Shown one piece after another: positions 1 to 11,097 of a stretch of DNA of 64,000 bases. This DNA is from Margaritifera margaritifera (Eukaryota; Mollusca; Bivalvia; Unionida; Margaritiferidae). The DNA lies in the NCBI GenBank assembly GCA_029931535.1, contig JAQPZY010001418.1, positions 1,275,001-1,339,000 on the forward strand, read 5' to 3'. The notes beneath the pieces were generated by a model that saw only the letters and a program-made list of their open reading frames with translations, did not search any database and had not been told where the DNA came from. How positions within the stretch are numbered: the stretch's first letter is position 1; the number at the start of each line of letters is the position of its first letter. Both the position numbers and the translations under genes were made by a program.

Positions 1-160
1 CCAAAATAGGATAATGAAGGTCAACATCCTTACGTCTACTCCTCCATGGTGTAGTCGAGGCTCGGAACCAATGTCTGCCTTGTAAATCTCTATCGATATA
101 TGGCTAACTTTGAGCTTTAATTTCCCAGCTGCATTTGGTTGACAAAATCTTGCACAGCAT
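1..160. repeat. Dispersed repeat, copy 1
   Basis: This stretch aligns by eye with 8296-8430 in the same orientation. Shared blocks include CATGGTGTAG, AATGTCT, TTGTAAATCTC against TTGCAAATCTC, CGATAT, and a CCAGCT..CA end. The match is diverged and gapped, so this is an old interspersed repeat rather than a recent duplication. The family is not recognised. The repeat may begin upstream of the window. Positions 161-471 hold no recognisable feature. Confidence 0.5.
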
Positions 161-471
161 GGATCTTGCATCTCATGTGCTCTGGCGTTGGCTGGTGAAG
201 TTCTCTTCCGTGCGATATACTTGTCTCGTGCACAGACACTCTTCCCCTTTCATCTGTTGCACCTGAAATAAAGAACGTCAAGTGATCAAACATGAAATTT
301 AAACTGAAACATTATACTGAATCAAGCAATTTACTCCATGAAGCAACAACTGTTCTGTAATATTTTTTTCCAGAATTTAAATATATATGAATATTATAAT
401 TATTGCATAGTTTGGCAATCTTCCAAACCATAAAACGACTCAGGGTATAGCAAACAGAGGGACTGCAACTT

Positions 472-1049
472 GAATGACAATGTAACCACTATCCTATCAA
501 TAAAAATGTAACCACTATCAATGGCAATGTAACCACTATCAATGGCAATATAACCACTATCAATGGCAATCTAACCACTATCAATGGCAATCTAACCACT
601 ACCAATGGTTTTATAACCGCTATCAATGACAATGTAACCACTATCAATGGCAATATAACCACTACCAATGGCAATATAACCACTATCAATGGCAATGCAA
701 CCACTATCAATGGCAATTTAAACACTACCAATGACAATGCAACAACTATTAAGGGCAATGTAACTACTATCAATGACAATGTAACCACTATCAATGACAA
801 TGTAACCACTATCCTATCAATGAAAATGTAACCACTATCAATAAAAATGTAACCACTATCAATGACAATGTAGCCACTATCAATACAAATGTAACCACTA
901 TCAATAAAAATGTAACCACTATCAATGAAAATGTAACCACTATCAATGAAAATGTAACCACTATCAATGAAAATGTAACCACTATCAATGACAATGTAAC
1001 CACTATCACTGAAAATGTAACCACTATAAATGACAATGCAACCGCTATT
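472..1049. repeat. 21-bp minisatellite, about 27 units
   Basis: The unit is 21 bp with the core ACCACTATCAATG followed by a variable RNAATGTA half. Because 21 is a multiple of three, the minus strand stays open with a seven-residue period (LIVVTLS-like) in two blocks, 489-809 and 809-1036; I take this as a by-product of the repeat, not coding. The variant TATCCTATCAAT occurs twice, near 491 and near 811, which suggests an internal block duplication of about 320 bp. Confidence 0.93.
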
Positions 1050-1174
1050 ATACCAAAAGTTTCAGAGCATGTAAATGTGAATGAAAGGTTATGATGTAGA
1101 ACTCCTCTACCCGACCCGACTTTCAGTGAGTTTCAAATACCAATACTGCCTTCCAGTCTGTCAGACAGCAACGT

Positions 1175-1480
1175 ACACCAGATGCGTACACACGAAATGT
1201 GTACACAACAAATGCGTGCACACACACTTAAATTTATCACATGCCCTCACCATGGGGCCACTCATTGTTATATGTCATTTGCACTATTTTCAAAGCACGT
1301 ACAAGAGAATGCTAAATAATGTATGTAATAATTTGACTCAAATCGTGCACACGAAATGCATGCACGCCAAATGCGTACAGACGAAGCCTTACACACATAC
1401 TTCAATTTATAATATGCGCACACCAACGGTTGCACACAATGTTATACGAAATGCACACTATATTCATATTCGCTCAGTAC
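1175..1480. repeat. Diverged tandem duplication, about 160 bp x 2
   Basis: The segment starting near 1180 (GCGTACACACGAAATG) is repeated near 1343 (CGTGCACACGAAATG). The following landmarks keep their order: AAATGCGT, CTTAAATTTAT against CTTCAATTTAT, ACCATGGGG against ACCAACGG, and TGTTATATGTCATTTGCAC against a similar stretch. A plus-strand open frame of 153 codons (1081-1542) covers both and is rich in Cys and His, but it follows the repeat and has no recognisable domain, so I do not call it a gene. Confidence 0.5.
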
Positions 1481-1949
1481 AAATGGACAATAAATGCTTT
1501 CCAATTGGTAAATTTAAATTTGTTAAAGTGGTAAATTGGTAAATTGGTAAAATCTTTTTTAAATGCTGTTCAAAAATTAAAACTGAATACGTAATAAAAA
1601 TCACACAGTGTATACAATGCAGTTTTGTCCACCTTTTGTAACAAAGTAAACAGAGGGAGTAGATGTTAAAGTATGTTAATCCATCGAACAAGTGTCGAAG
1701 AACCCATGTCTTCAATACCTATTTTAAAAACCTTTTTAAAACCCAATTGATGCAAAAAATTACTCTACTTTTAGACCTAACAACATTAAAAAACTCTATA
1801 CTTTGTGCTAAAAATTAACCTTAAAATATTTTCATCGAAAATATTTTTGGTCAATTTTTAATTTTAGGAAATTTGTCTTTAATGCATGAAGTGCGATCAA
1901 ATAGTGATGTCAATAGAACAGAAGACAATAAACAGACTTAAATCCACAG
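1481..1949. other. AT-rich stretch without recognisable gene
   Basis: It contains a short run of GGTAAATT repeats near 1507-1550 and an AT-rich imperfect inverted repeat around 1827-1860 (AAATATTTT / AAAATATTT). Nothing else is seen. Confidence 0.6.
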
Positions 1950-4765
1950 CCACAATGTATGGTTCTTGTTGGAGAATGCATATCAAGGTAACTTACTAAT
2001 AGAGAGAGCAGATATATACTATACAGAAGGATTAGAATTATGTAGCCCATGTTTTCAATTGTCCGAACCATTCTGTGACAACATAATGTTATTTAAACTA
2101 TTTACAAGAAACACATGCATGCTCAATACAAATACAGTATTATTTAAAACAGAGCATTGTGCTGGAATAAACTCTATAATCTAAGAATATTCGTTCCGAA
2201 TTTAAATTACAGAGATATGGTATTATAATTAAAAATGTCGGAGACGAATATTATACAAGCAAGACGGTTAAGAAAATATAAGACAATAGTGTTACAAATA
2301 CAGATGATATTGTTCTAGCGCCATACAAGATAGAATTGGCAGATATAAAAATTTACCGATTAATGGCAAGACTACCAAATATTTTAAGAGAAATAGAAGA
2401 AGATAATATTTTCTTTGTGGACGTCGATATTACACAGAATTTCGCTGATATATTTTACAACAGATAAATGATCGATCATTTACTATAAAAATAAAAATAA
2501 ACAATAAAAAAATAAAAATAAAAATAAAATAATTTATAAAAAAAAATAAAACAAAAGAAAACAAAGAAACACCCCCTCCAAACAAACAAAGAAACAAAAA
2601 ACAAACAAAACAAACTGAATAACCGATAAAAGCGAAATAAAAGGTTCCATCTTCTAGATACTAGATTGAGATAATAGTGTTGGCATAAACTTTCTATCCT
2701 GGTGGATTAGAAATAGTAGATGTAAGATATACAGCAAGTTTATATGACAGATAACATCTCCAGGAATAAATAAACATATCGATACAAATATTTTAGACTT
2801 TGGCTGGAAAAAAGATTAGTATCCACATTTAATAATCCCAAAACTAGAGCATATGGATCACAAGATTACAGGAAACACTTTGCATTATAAAAGAGCATTA
2901 TATGTTTTAAAATTACACAGGAAAATTGTAGATGATGAACTATTTTATTAAGCTAGTTCTGAAGAACAATGGAGACGATTAACAAGGGCAATAACGCTTA
3001 TATGCTATGCAGTAAGTCTAAACAATTTATGCATTTTGGATTTTGGGCTAATACACAAATCAATAAAACTTCAGGACTAGAATATAAGCTTTCTGAGGTT
3101 TGCTATGAAAGAAAGAAAAACATTTTTTGTCTGTGTGCTTCCGTTTTCAATGCATTACCTATAAACTATATAGAATTTATCGAAAAAGGTGAAGACCTAA
3201 AAATTGAAGAAAAGGCATTGAGCAGCACAGATAATACATATATTACGATAAATAGTTCTTTGTATTCGATGATTAAGGAAGAAAAAAAAAGAATATGATT
3301 TAGAAGATACAGATTTTAGTAACCTAACAACATTTAACATTAAAAAAGAACAAAAACAAAACAAGACAATTTTGAATGACTTATATGAGATCGAACAGAT
3401 AGAACCATGTAATTAAGCAGTCACAAATTGTTTAACAAAGAGGCAAAATGAATTAGATCAGACACAGGAAGAAATGTAGATCAGACACAGGAAGATATGT
3501 AGATCAGACACAGGAAGAGATGCAGATTAGACACAGGAAGTGATGTAGATCAGACACAGGAAAAAATGTAGATCAGACACAGGAAGAGATGCAGATCAGA
3601 CACAGGACGTGATGTAGATCAGAAACAGGAAGAGATGTAGATGACACACAGGAAGAGATGTAGATGAGACACAGGAAGAGATGTAGATGAGACACATGAA
3701 GTGATGTAGATCAGACACAGGAAGAGATGCAGATCAGACACCGGAAGAGATGTAGATCAGACACAGGGCGAGATGCAGACCAGACACAGGAAGAGATGTA
3801 GATCAGACACAGGAAGAGATATAGATGAGACACAGGAAGAGATGTAGATGAGACACAGGAAGAAAATGTAGATGAGACACAGGAAAATATGTAGATCAGA
3901 CAAGGGAAGTGATGTAGATGAGACGCATACAGAAATGTAGATCAGATACAGGAAGAGATGTAGATCAGATACAGGAAGAAATGTAGATCAGATACAGGAA
4001 GAGATGTAGATCAGACACAGGAAGAAATGTAGATAAGACACAGGAAGATATGAAGATCAGACATAGGAAGAGATGTAGATCAGTTCCAGGAAGTGATGCA
4101 GATCAGACACAGGAAGTGATTCTTATCAGACACAGTACGTGATTCAAACCAGATACAGGAAGTGTTGGAGATAAGATACAGGGAGAGATGTTGATCAGAC
4201 ATAGGAAGAGATGTAGATCAAAACACAGGAAGTGATGTAGATCAGACACAGGACGAGATGTGGATCAAACACAAGAAGAGATGGAGATCAGATACAGGAA
4301 GAGATGTAGATCAGATACGGGAAGAGTAAGCAAATAAAGAATTTAAATAGGACTATAAAGAATATTTGGAAAATAATATAAGATTAGCACCAAAATATAA
4401 CGATAATACCCCACCCCCCTTGGCACAGTTGATACAGACTGCAGAGAATATTATAATCCCTTTAAAACAAAATGTTGAAATCATCTACCGTTCAGCATAG
4501 AAATTAGTATATTTTATTTCTGCATTGGCAAAGCAAAACTGGAAATTAATTTATTCCAGTGTTAACACAAGATAATAGTATTTATTATGAGACCAGAGGA
4601 ATCAAACATTATGTATTAACAGTTGCAAATGACCCTGACCTAAAATCTGTTAAAAATGATACAGGATACATAATTTACTTCCTACAACAACGTAACTTTA
4701 ATAAAGATTTATAAGATGCAGATAAGAAACTAACAATAAAGGAAAAAAAAGGATTATAATTCTTA
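1950..4765 (+). pseudogene. Decayed coding element, plus-oriented copy, family unidentified
   Basis: Several plus-strand stretches read like protein but are broken by stops and frameshifts: 1966-2184 (with a CSPC motif and several further Cys), about 2295-2467 (acidic, containing FVDVDIT), about 2960-3298 (FNALPINYIE and a Lys/Glu-rich tail), about 4340-4500 (NNIRLAPKY, then PLKQNVEI) and about 4580-4710 (GIKHYVLTVAND). The region 1950-3450 matches 4755-5770 on the opposite strand, copy against copy, including the same peptide segments, which supports a once-coding origin. The copy has about 540 bp (2415-2960) that the inverted copy lacks, and a 23-bp minisatellite interrupts it at 3453-4327. 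I cannot name the family; a mobile element or an endogenous viral relic are both possible. No functional product is expected. Confidence 0.55.
3453..4327. repeat. 23-bp minisatellite, about 38 units
   Basis: The unit core is GTAGATCAGACACAGGAAG followed by a variable RNAT. The period is 23 bp, with occasional one-base length changes and variants such as GATGAGACAC. It lies inside the decayed element: homology with the inverted copy stops just before it (about 3450), and protein-like sequence resumes after it (about 4340). A 23-bp period does not preserve frame, so this expansion must have happened in, or have caused, a non-coding state. Confidence 0.93.
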
Positions 4766-5770
4766 CTTCCTTTTGGTTAAACAATTTGTGAATACTTTAT
4801 TTAATGTTCTATTCCAGAAACTGGTTCAGAATTGTGTATCCTTTCTAATGTTAAATGCTGTCAGTTTTAAAAAATCTGTATCTACTAGACCATATTCAAG
4901 TGGTTTTTGCTTCTTTGAACATCAAATACTAAATAATAATTTCTCGTAGCATAAATAACACCAATGCTTTTTCTTTTATTTCTAGATGTTCGCCATTTTC
5001 TGAAAAAAATCTATATGGTTTATTGGTAAAGCATTAAAAGAAAAGGCAGAGAGACAAATACCCATTACTCTCTTTCCATCGCAGACCTCTCGAAGGTTAT
5101 ATTCAAATTCCTATAATTTTATTGTTTGTGCATTACCCAAAATGCAAATCGCATATTTTGTGTTAGTCGTACTGTGTAACATACAAGAGTTGGTTGTTGC
5201 TTTGGTACACCGTCTCCATTGTTCTTCAAAACCAGCTTTGGAAAATACTCCATCCACCAAACTGTCTCAATGTAATTAAATTCAAATGCTCTTCAAATAG
5301 TAGTAAATGGTCTCTTTTTCCATGTCTCTTAAAATATTTGGTACTCTCACCATTACTCTGGAAAGTTCTATATCTGCCAGTTCTATGCTGTATAGCACCA
5401 CAACAATATCTCTTGCATTTGTAACACTACTACATAATATTTTCTGAACCATCAGCGTTCGTTTCAGAGATAAAGAATTTTTTGGGGTTTCATTTTAATA
5501 CCATATCTCTAATCTAAATTCGGAAAAATGTCCTCCGATTATAGAGTTTATTCCACCACAATGCTCTGTTTTACCTAATACTGTTTTTGTATTGAACATG
5601 CATGTGTTTCTTGTAAATAGTTTAAATAACATTATTTTGTCACATAATGGTTTGGACAATTGAACATGGGCTACAGAATTCTAATCCATCTGTGTAGTTT
5701 ATATCTACTATGCACGTTAGAAAGATATTTCAATATACATTCTCTAGCAAGAACCATACACCAAATCTCG
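4755..5770 (-). pseudogene. Decayed coding element, minus-oriented copy of 1950-3450
   Basis: Read on the minus strand, this segment follows 1950-3450 in order. Landmarks are GTATGGTTCTTG, GTAGCCCATGTT, TTTAAACTATTTACAAG, ACAGAGCATTGTG, ACCAAATATTTTAAGAG, GAAGAACAATGGAGACG and CACAAATTGTTTAAC. The peptide segments are recognisably the same (EEQWRR; FNALPINHID against FNALPINYIE). It is shorter because it lacks the 540-bp internal part and the minisatellite. Relative to the plus copy it has a 2-bp deletion after the CSPC codons and several stops, so it is not functional. Confidence 0.55.
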
Positions 5771-6179
5771 CTGCTATTCATTTAAATTACTTTCTCTTTT
5801 CTTCTCTACAGAATCCACTATTTTATCGCACTCTATCTTAATTGAAACAATTCTTTAAATTAAAAATCGACAAAGAAAGCAGGAAAAAGAAAAAAAAAAG
5901 AAGGAAACTTGTTCTTCTAGGTTAATTTGCTGACCCAAATTAAATAGTTTTCTAAAGTTGCAATGTTTAAAACAGGGTAATTATTTTGCATAAATTTGGC
6001 AAAAAGTTTTTAAAAAGGAACTAAAACTATGGGTTCCTTGAAAGGTGTTCAACGGCGGTGCGGGGTGGGGGTGGGGGGCAGGCAAACGTCATATTGGAAA
6101 ATGGAAATAATTTTGAATTTAATGCAAATACTTTTGGTGTTCTAAATATGTTTTTCTTATAAGGTGTAAATGACATCAT
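5771..6179. other. AT-rich stretch with G-rich patch
   Basis: No gene is recognised. A G-rich run (GGGGTGGGGGTGGGGGG-like) lies near 6060-6078 and could form a G-quadruplex on the plus strand; it stands out against the AT-rich surroundings. Confidence 0.5.
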
Positions 6180-6204
6180 ACCTTTTTTTTATATAAATCT
6201 ATTG

Positions 6205-6460
6205 GTAATGATTCATTTGAAACAGAAATAGAATGTACAAATAATTCAGCTAGATTATATAATTTTCAACGTTTGTATGAAGTATCTGTAATTAAGTCAG
6301 GAAGAAGAAGAGAATTGATAAGCAATTCTTAATTTATTATTTCTTTGAATCATTTTTTTGGTGTAAGAGGATTACAGAAGCGACATAAAATACCTAACGT
6401 TAGAGTAACAGCAACTAGTTAAAACTCCGGACTATTAATATAATCATTATTACCAGAGGA
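6205..6460 (+). pseudogene. Protein-like fragment with stops
   Basis: One plus-strand frame reads like real protein for about 40 codons (containing NNSARLYNFQRLYEVS and KSGRRREL), then a stop, then about 28 more in the same frame (containing GVRGLQKRHKIPNVRV) before further stops. It lies about 440 bp beyond the inverted element pair and could belong to the same decayed element, but no sequence link was seen. The family is unknown. Confidence 0.3.
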
Positions 6461-6817
6461 TACTTTTTTTTTCATGTGTTTATACCATTTGTACTTGTTT
6501 ATTTTATTTTAAAGTTAATTTTTTTGATACTTTGAATTACGGAATTAATATGTGTCTTCTGTGATCGGGCCTGAGGTCATGACACTTCAGCATAACCTAG
6601 CGTTCTTTAATTTCTTTAATGTAGTTTATAATAATTATGGTTAGAACTCTTTTGTTTTGATATTTAAATTGATTTAATTAATTATATGAATCACAAAATT
6701 AATCAGTGACGTTTGTGATACTCTAGGATTCGTCATTTTTAATATAACGCAGTCAGTTTGAATTTTTCCAATTTTTTTGAAATACCTTATTTCTATAACT
6801 AATTTGTATGTTTTAGC
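6461..6817. other. AT-rich stretch without recognisable gene
   Basis: Nothing was recognised on either strand apart from short T-runs. Confidence 0.6.
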
Positions 6818-7250
6818 TTAATTATATAAGTGTTTAGGTTAATTATATAAGTGTTTAGGTTAAAGATTTAAGTGTTTAGATTAATTAATTAGGTGTTTAG
6901 GTTAATTATTTAAGTGCTTAGGTTAGTTATTTAAGTGTTTAGGTGAATTAATTAGGTGTTTAGGTTAGTTATTTAAGTGTTTAGATTAATTAATTAGGTG
7001 TTTAGGTTATTTATATAAGTGTTTAGGTTATTTATATAAGTGTTTAGGTTAATTATATAAGTGTTTAGGTTAGTTATTTAAGTGTTTAGGTTAATTATTT
7101 AAATGCTTAGGTTAATTATTTAAGTGTTTAGATGAATTAATTAGGTGTTTAGGTTAGTTATAAAAGTGTTTAGACTAATTAATTAGGTGTTTAGGTTATT
7201 TATTTAAGTGTTTAGGTTAGTTATTTAAGTGCTTAGGTTAATTATTTAAA
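6818..7250. repeat. 21-bp minisatellite, about 20 units
   Basis: The unit is 21 bp around AAGTGTTTAGGTTAATTAT. Variants alternate TATATAAG, TATTTAAG and AATTAGG forms, the AATTAGG units spaced irregularly through the array. It contains TTAGGTT, which resembles but is not the telomeric TTAGGG. Confidence 0.93.
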
Positions 7251-7570
7251 TTACTTTAATCATTTTATTCAGATGAATGAAGTAATAGGTGTCTTTTTAT
7301 TTCGCTCGTCATTTCCAATATAGCCTAGTGATGACTAATCTCTTCACCAATGAATTTTTAAACATGTTGGCCTAGGTTTTGTTTTAAAAACGTTTAAAAA
7401 TGGTGGCCTACGGTTTGACGACAAATTTCGAAAATGGAATCGGGTCGAATGTGACCTAGGATTCCCACTTTTTGGTCGTTTAGCATTTTTTTGAAACCTG
7501 TGGATTGTAGAACTCGTAGCCATATACCATTCTTTTTATTAATTCAACAAGTCGATTAACACTATATTAT
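7251..7570. other. Unassigned stretch
   Basis: Two similar phrases (TGGCCTAGG near 7370 and GTGGCCTACGG near 7402) sit about 32 bp apart. No ORF or RNA gene is seen. Confidence 0.5.
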
Positions 7571-7649
7571 TGGTGGTGTAGGTAGTGGTGGTGGTGATGG
7601 TGGTGGTGGTGTGTGTGTGTGTGACATATCATGTGGCCTAGGCTGTACA

Positions 7650-7745
<96 letters not shown>
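7571..7745. repeat. Compound microsatellite (GGT)n, (GT)n, (TA)n
   Basis: A GGTGGT run with GAT interruptions leads into (GT)n ending near 7622. After 28 bp of unique sequence a pure (TA)n follows from about 7650 to 7743. The minus-strand Tyr-Ile open frame here is the microsatellite read as codons. Confidence 0.97.
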
Positions 7746-7746
<1 letters not shown>

Positions 7747-8295
7747 TATATTTTAAGTGAGCCTATGCCGCCAGACAGGACTTGAAATAAACGACTCGCC
7801 TGAAAGCGAAACCATATTATCCGCTTGAGAAAACTAAAGTGAAACCTTACTGCCTCACTTTACTTTAAAAGGAAAACAAGGCTAAACAGCAATGAGTACT
7901 GTGTTTTCCTCCTGCTAAAGTCTTGCATTATTTTTACTTAGAGATATGTACAAAATGGAAGAGTCACTTGGTGACTGAAAAACAAAGGAAACAAAAATCC
8001 CAAAAATAAAGAAATAAAACGAAGTCTAAAGCCAAATTAATACTTAAGACATGATAACATTGGAGAAAGAAAAAAAAAAAAAAAAAACACCCCACCCCCC
8101 AAAAGGCAAGCATAATAAATTACAAATTCAAGCCGGCATTACCAAAAGTTCAAATAAGTGTAGAATCAGGGAGCTTACGACAAAATGGTTCTCTCATGCT
8201 GTTAAGCTAAAAATATAAAATAACATTTCGATCGGCGAGACCAAATATCGTGTTTGAGTGTACATCACAAATGTAAGATCCAAAACAGTGTAATA
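7746..8295. other. Unassigned AT-rich stretch
   Basis: It holds a poly-A tract of about 17 near 8071-8087 followed by a C-rich run (CACCCCACCCCCC). Nothing else was recognised. Confidence 0.6.
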
Positions 8296-8430
8296 ACCTT
8301 GTCTTTATTCGTCTGCGCTTGCATGGTGTAGCCATGGTTCTGAATCAATGTCTCTCTTGCAAATCTCGCTCGATATCTGGGTGGCTTACAGCTTTTCTAT
8401 GCCAGCTACAGGATTGTGCAAGTCATGGGT
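8296..8430. repeat. Dispersed repeat, copy 2
   Basis: Diverged direct copy of 1-160, ending just before the microsatellite cluster. The adjoining (GT)n(TA)n tract is not present in copy 1. Confidence 0.5.
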
Positions 8431-8705
<275 letters not shown>

Positions 8706-9315
8706 AGTGGAATCTTATTGAAAACTTCCACTTTACAGGATTAAAATTAACTGAAAACACGCCTGCAGATGTTACATGAACTTTTACATGTGTTGTCAAC
8801 GAAAAGCTAGTTTTACATCAAATAGTACCTTCGCTTAATAATGTTTCTGACAACTAATGGACCCTCTCTTCGGAACGTTTCTGAAACCTAAAATTGTAAA
8901 TTTCTCCAGTATAAGCAATTTAGGGGATGGTTGGGAAATATTACTTGTCGAGTAGCTCTTGGTGCATCATTCATCAATACTGACACTACAGTCCAGGTTT
9001 GTACTTTTATGTAGTAGCCACATTACGTGAACATGTGACTTTGATAAAATGTTAACTTTAACATTTGACTCTTCTGCATTCATGAATCTTCGTGCATGTA
9101 CAAATGACACCCCATCCGAAAATAGACGATTAAAAAGTATACTGTTAGGGAAATAAGACACCCCCCCCCAAAAAAAAAAAAAAAAACCAAACAAAAATAA
9201 ACAAAACAAAATAAAAACTGAGAATCTGTATTAATCATGACAGATGTGGTAATCTCTGAAGATTTTATTAATGCATTATGCATCATATTCCGTATAACCT
9301 TTGCGATGATGTAAA
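8706..9315. other. Unassigned stretch with C/A homopolymer tract
   Basis: A run of C (about 9163-9171) directly followed by a run of A (about 9173-9186) is present. No gene was recognised. Confidence 0.6.
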
Positions 9316-9495
9316 ATGAAATTTAGGATCTTATCTGAATATCACGACGATGAATTCCCTGGAAGAATTAACAGCAGTGTCTCAAGTCGCTACTTTAGCG
9401 TCGATACCATTGATCTGCTACTGTATAACGTATTGACCAGGAAACTTCCCGGCACTGATCGGGTTAATGCAATTTTCCAGCCAAGTGGCAGTTGA
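9316..9495 (+). CDS. Short open frame, hypothetical, possibly a decayed exon
   Basis: An ATG at 9316 opens a 59-codon frame ending in TGA at 9493. The composition is less AT-biased than the surroundings and mixed in amino acids (begins MKFRILSEYHDDEF, ends NAIFQPSGS). The same frame continues past the stop for about 40 codons before the next stop near 9615, so it might be a broken exon. There is no domain, no second copy in the window, and no clear splice context. Chance is the more likely explanation. Confidence 0.13.
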   Translation: MKFRILSEYHDDEFPGRINSSVSSRYFSVDTIDLLLYNVLTRKLPGTDRVNAIFQPSGS

Positions 9496-9791
9496 CCATG
9501 TGATGATAATGGAATGTCCACTATCACCGGAGAAGAAATTAGATCTTATAACAATCCGCTATCCAGAGTCGTTCGAATGATAAACTGTTGGAGATGCTAT
9601 GCTGAAAGCTATTATTAGAGATACATTTCTTGGGATTTATTTCGAGTGTATGACCTGTTTTTAAATGCGTCAGCAACGGAATTAATCTTTAGAGTGCGCT
9701 AGATTATAGATAGGACTTATTGGGAGGGAAAATCTAAAATGAGGGCTCAATATTTAGCGATCAGATGGGGAAAGAGCATTTGTTTAGTGTG

Positions 9792-9792
<1 letters not shown>

Positions 9793-9872
<80 letters not shown>
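9793..9872. repeat. (TA)n microsatellite
   Basis: Nearly pure (TA)n with one TTTATA interruption near 9860. Confidence 0.97.
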
Positions 9873-9873
<1 letters not shown>

Positions 9874-10090
9874 GCGACCGGAATTTGTTAGAATTGCCAA
9901 AAAGTGCAGACGACAAGAGTTTTGAGAGAGAAAAGTGTAGTAGACTGGTTTCATCTGTAGCTTTGTTACAGAGAGGGTTTGCAAAGACGCAAAATTGACA
10001 ATGTACTAGTCTGTAAGCAAAAGTGTGTAAGCTGAAATGATAGATTCGAAGACTAGTGTAAGTGCTTTAAAAGTAGACGAACTCATATAG

Positions 10091-11097
10091 ACTAGATCTG
10101 ACTACCACATACGAATCCTTGCAGAGCAAATGACTAGATCTGACTACCACGTACGAATCCTTGCATAGGTAATGACTAGATCTGACTACCAAGTACGAAT
10201 CCTTGCAGAGGTAATGACTAGATCTGAATACCACGTACGAATCCTTGCAGAGGTAATGACTAGATCTGACTACCACGTACGAATCCTTGCAGAGTAAATG
10301 ACTAGATCTGACTACCACGTACGAATCCTTGCAGAGGTAATGACTAGATCTGACTACCGCGTAAGAATCCTTCCAGAGTAAATGACTAGATCTGACTATC
10401 ACCTAAGAAACCTTCCAGAGTAAATGACTAGATCTGACTACCACGTAAGAATCCTTACAGAGTAAATGACTAGATCTGACTACCACGTAAGAATCCTTGC
10501 AGAGTAAATGACTAGATCTGACTACCACGTAAGAATCCTTGCAGAGTAAATGACTAGATTTGACTACCGCGTAAGAATCCTTCCAGAGTAAATGACTAGA
10601 TCTGAATACCACGTAAGAAACCTTCCAGAGTAAATGACTAGATCTGACTACCACGTAAGAATCCTTGCAGAGTAAATGACTAGATCTGACAACCACGTAA
10701 GAATCCTTGCAGATTAAATGACTAGATCTGACTACCACGTAAGAATCCTTGCAGAGTAAATGACTAGATCTGACTACCACGTAAGAATCCTTGCAGAGTA
10801 AATGACTAGAACTGACTACCACGTAAGAATCCTTGCAGAGTAAATGACTAGATCTGACTACCACGTAAGAAACTTTCAGAATAAATGACTAGATCTGACT
10901 ACCACGTAAGAATCCTTGCAGAGTAAATGACTAGATCTGACTACCACGTAAGAATCCTTGCAGAGTAAATTACTAGATCCGACTACCACGTAAGAATCCT
11001 TGCAGAGTAAGTGACTAGATCTGACTACCACGTAAGAATCTTTACAGAGTAAATGACTAGATCTGACTACCACGTAAGAATCTTTACAGAGTAAATG
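10091..11097. repeat. 42-bp minisatellite, about 24 units
   Basis: The unit is 42 bp and contains ACTAGATCTGACTACCACG, AATCCTTGCAGAG and TAAATG. The minus strand is open in a 14-residue period (CKDSYVVVRSSHLL) and broken by point stops near 10403 and 10873. Units in roughly 10130-10350 mostly carry CGTACGAAT and GAGGTAATG, while later units carry CGTAAGAAT and GAGTAAATG, so two sequence types occupy separate ends of the array. Some units carry the CTTCCAGAG variant, clustered near 10365-10420 and 10570-10630. I regard the open frame as a product of a 3n period. Confidence 0.95.

Noticed and set aside
472..1049. Two minus-strand open frames with LIVVTL periodicity as a possible membrane protein
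   Set aside because: The frame is open only because the 21-bp unit is a multiple of three and lacks a stop. There are no non-repeat coding flanks, and the two halves are in different frames.
1081..1542. 153-codon Cys/His-rich frame as a zinc-binding protein
   Set aside because: The Cys/His codons come from ACACACGAAATGYGTAC repeats inside an old tandem duplication, and the spacing fits no zinc-binding family.
6818..7250. Interstitial telomere array
   Set aside because: The motif is TTAGGTTAATTA-like in a 21-bp unit, not consecutive TTAGGG; the TTAGG is incidental.
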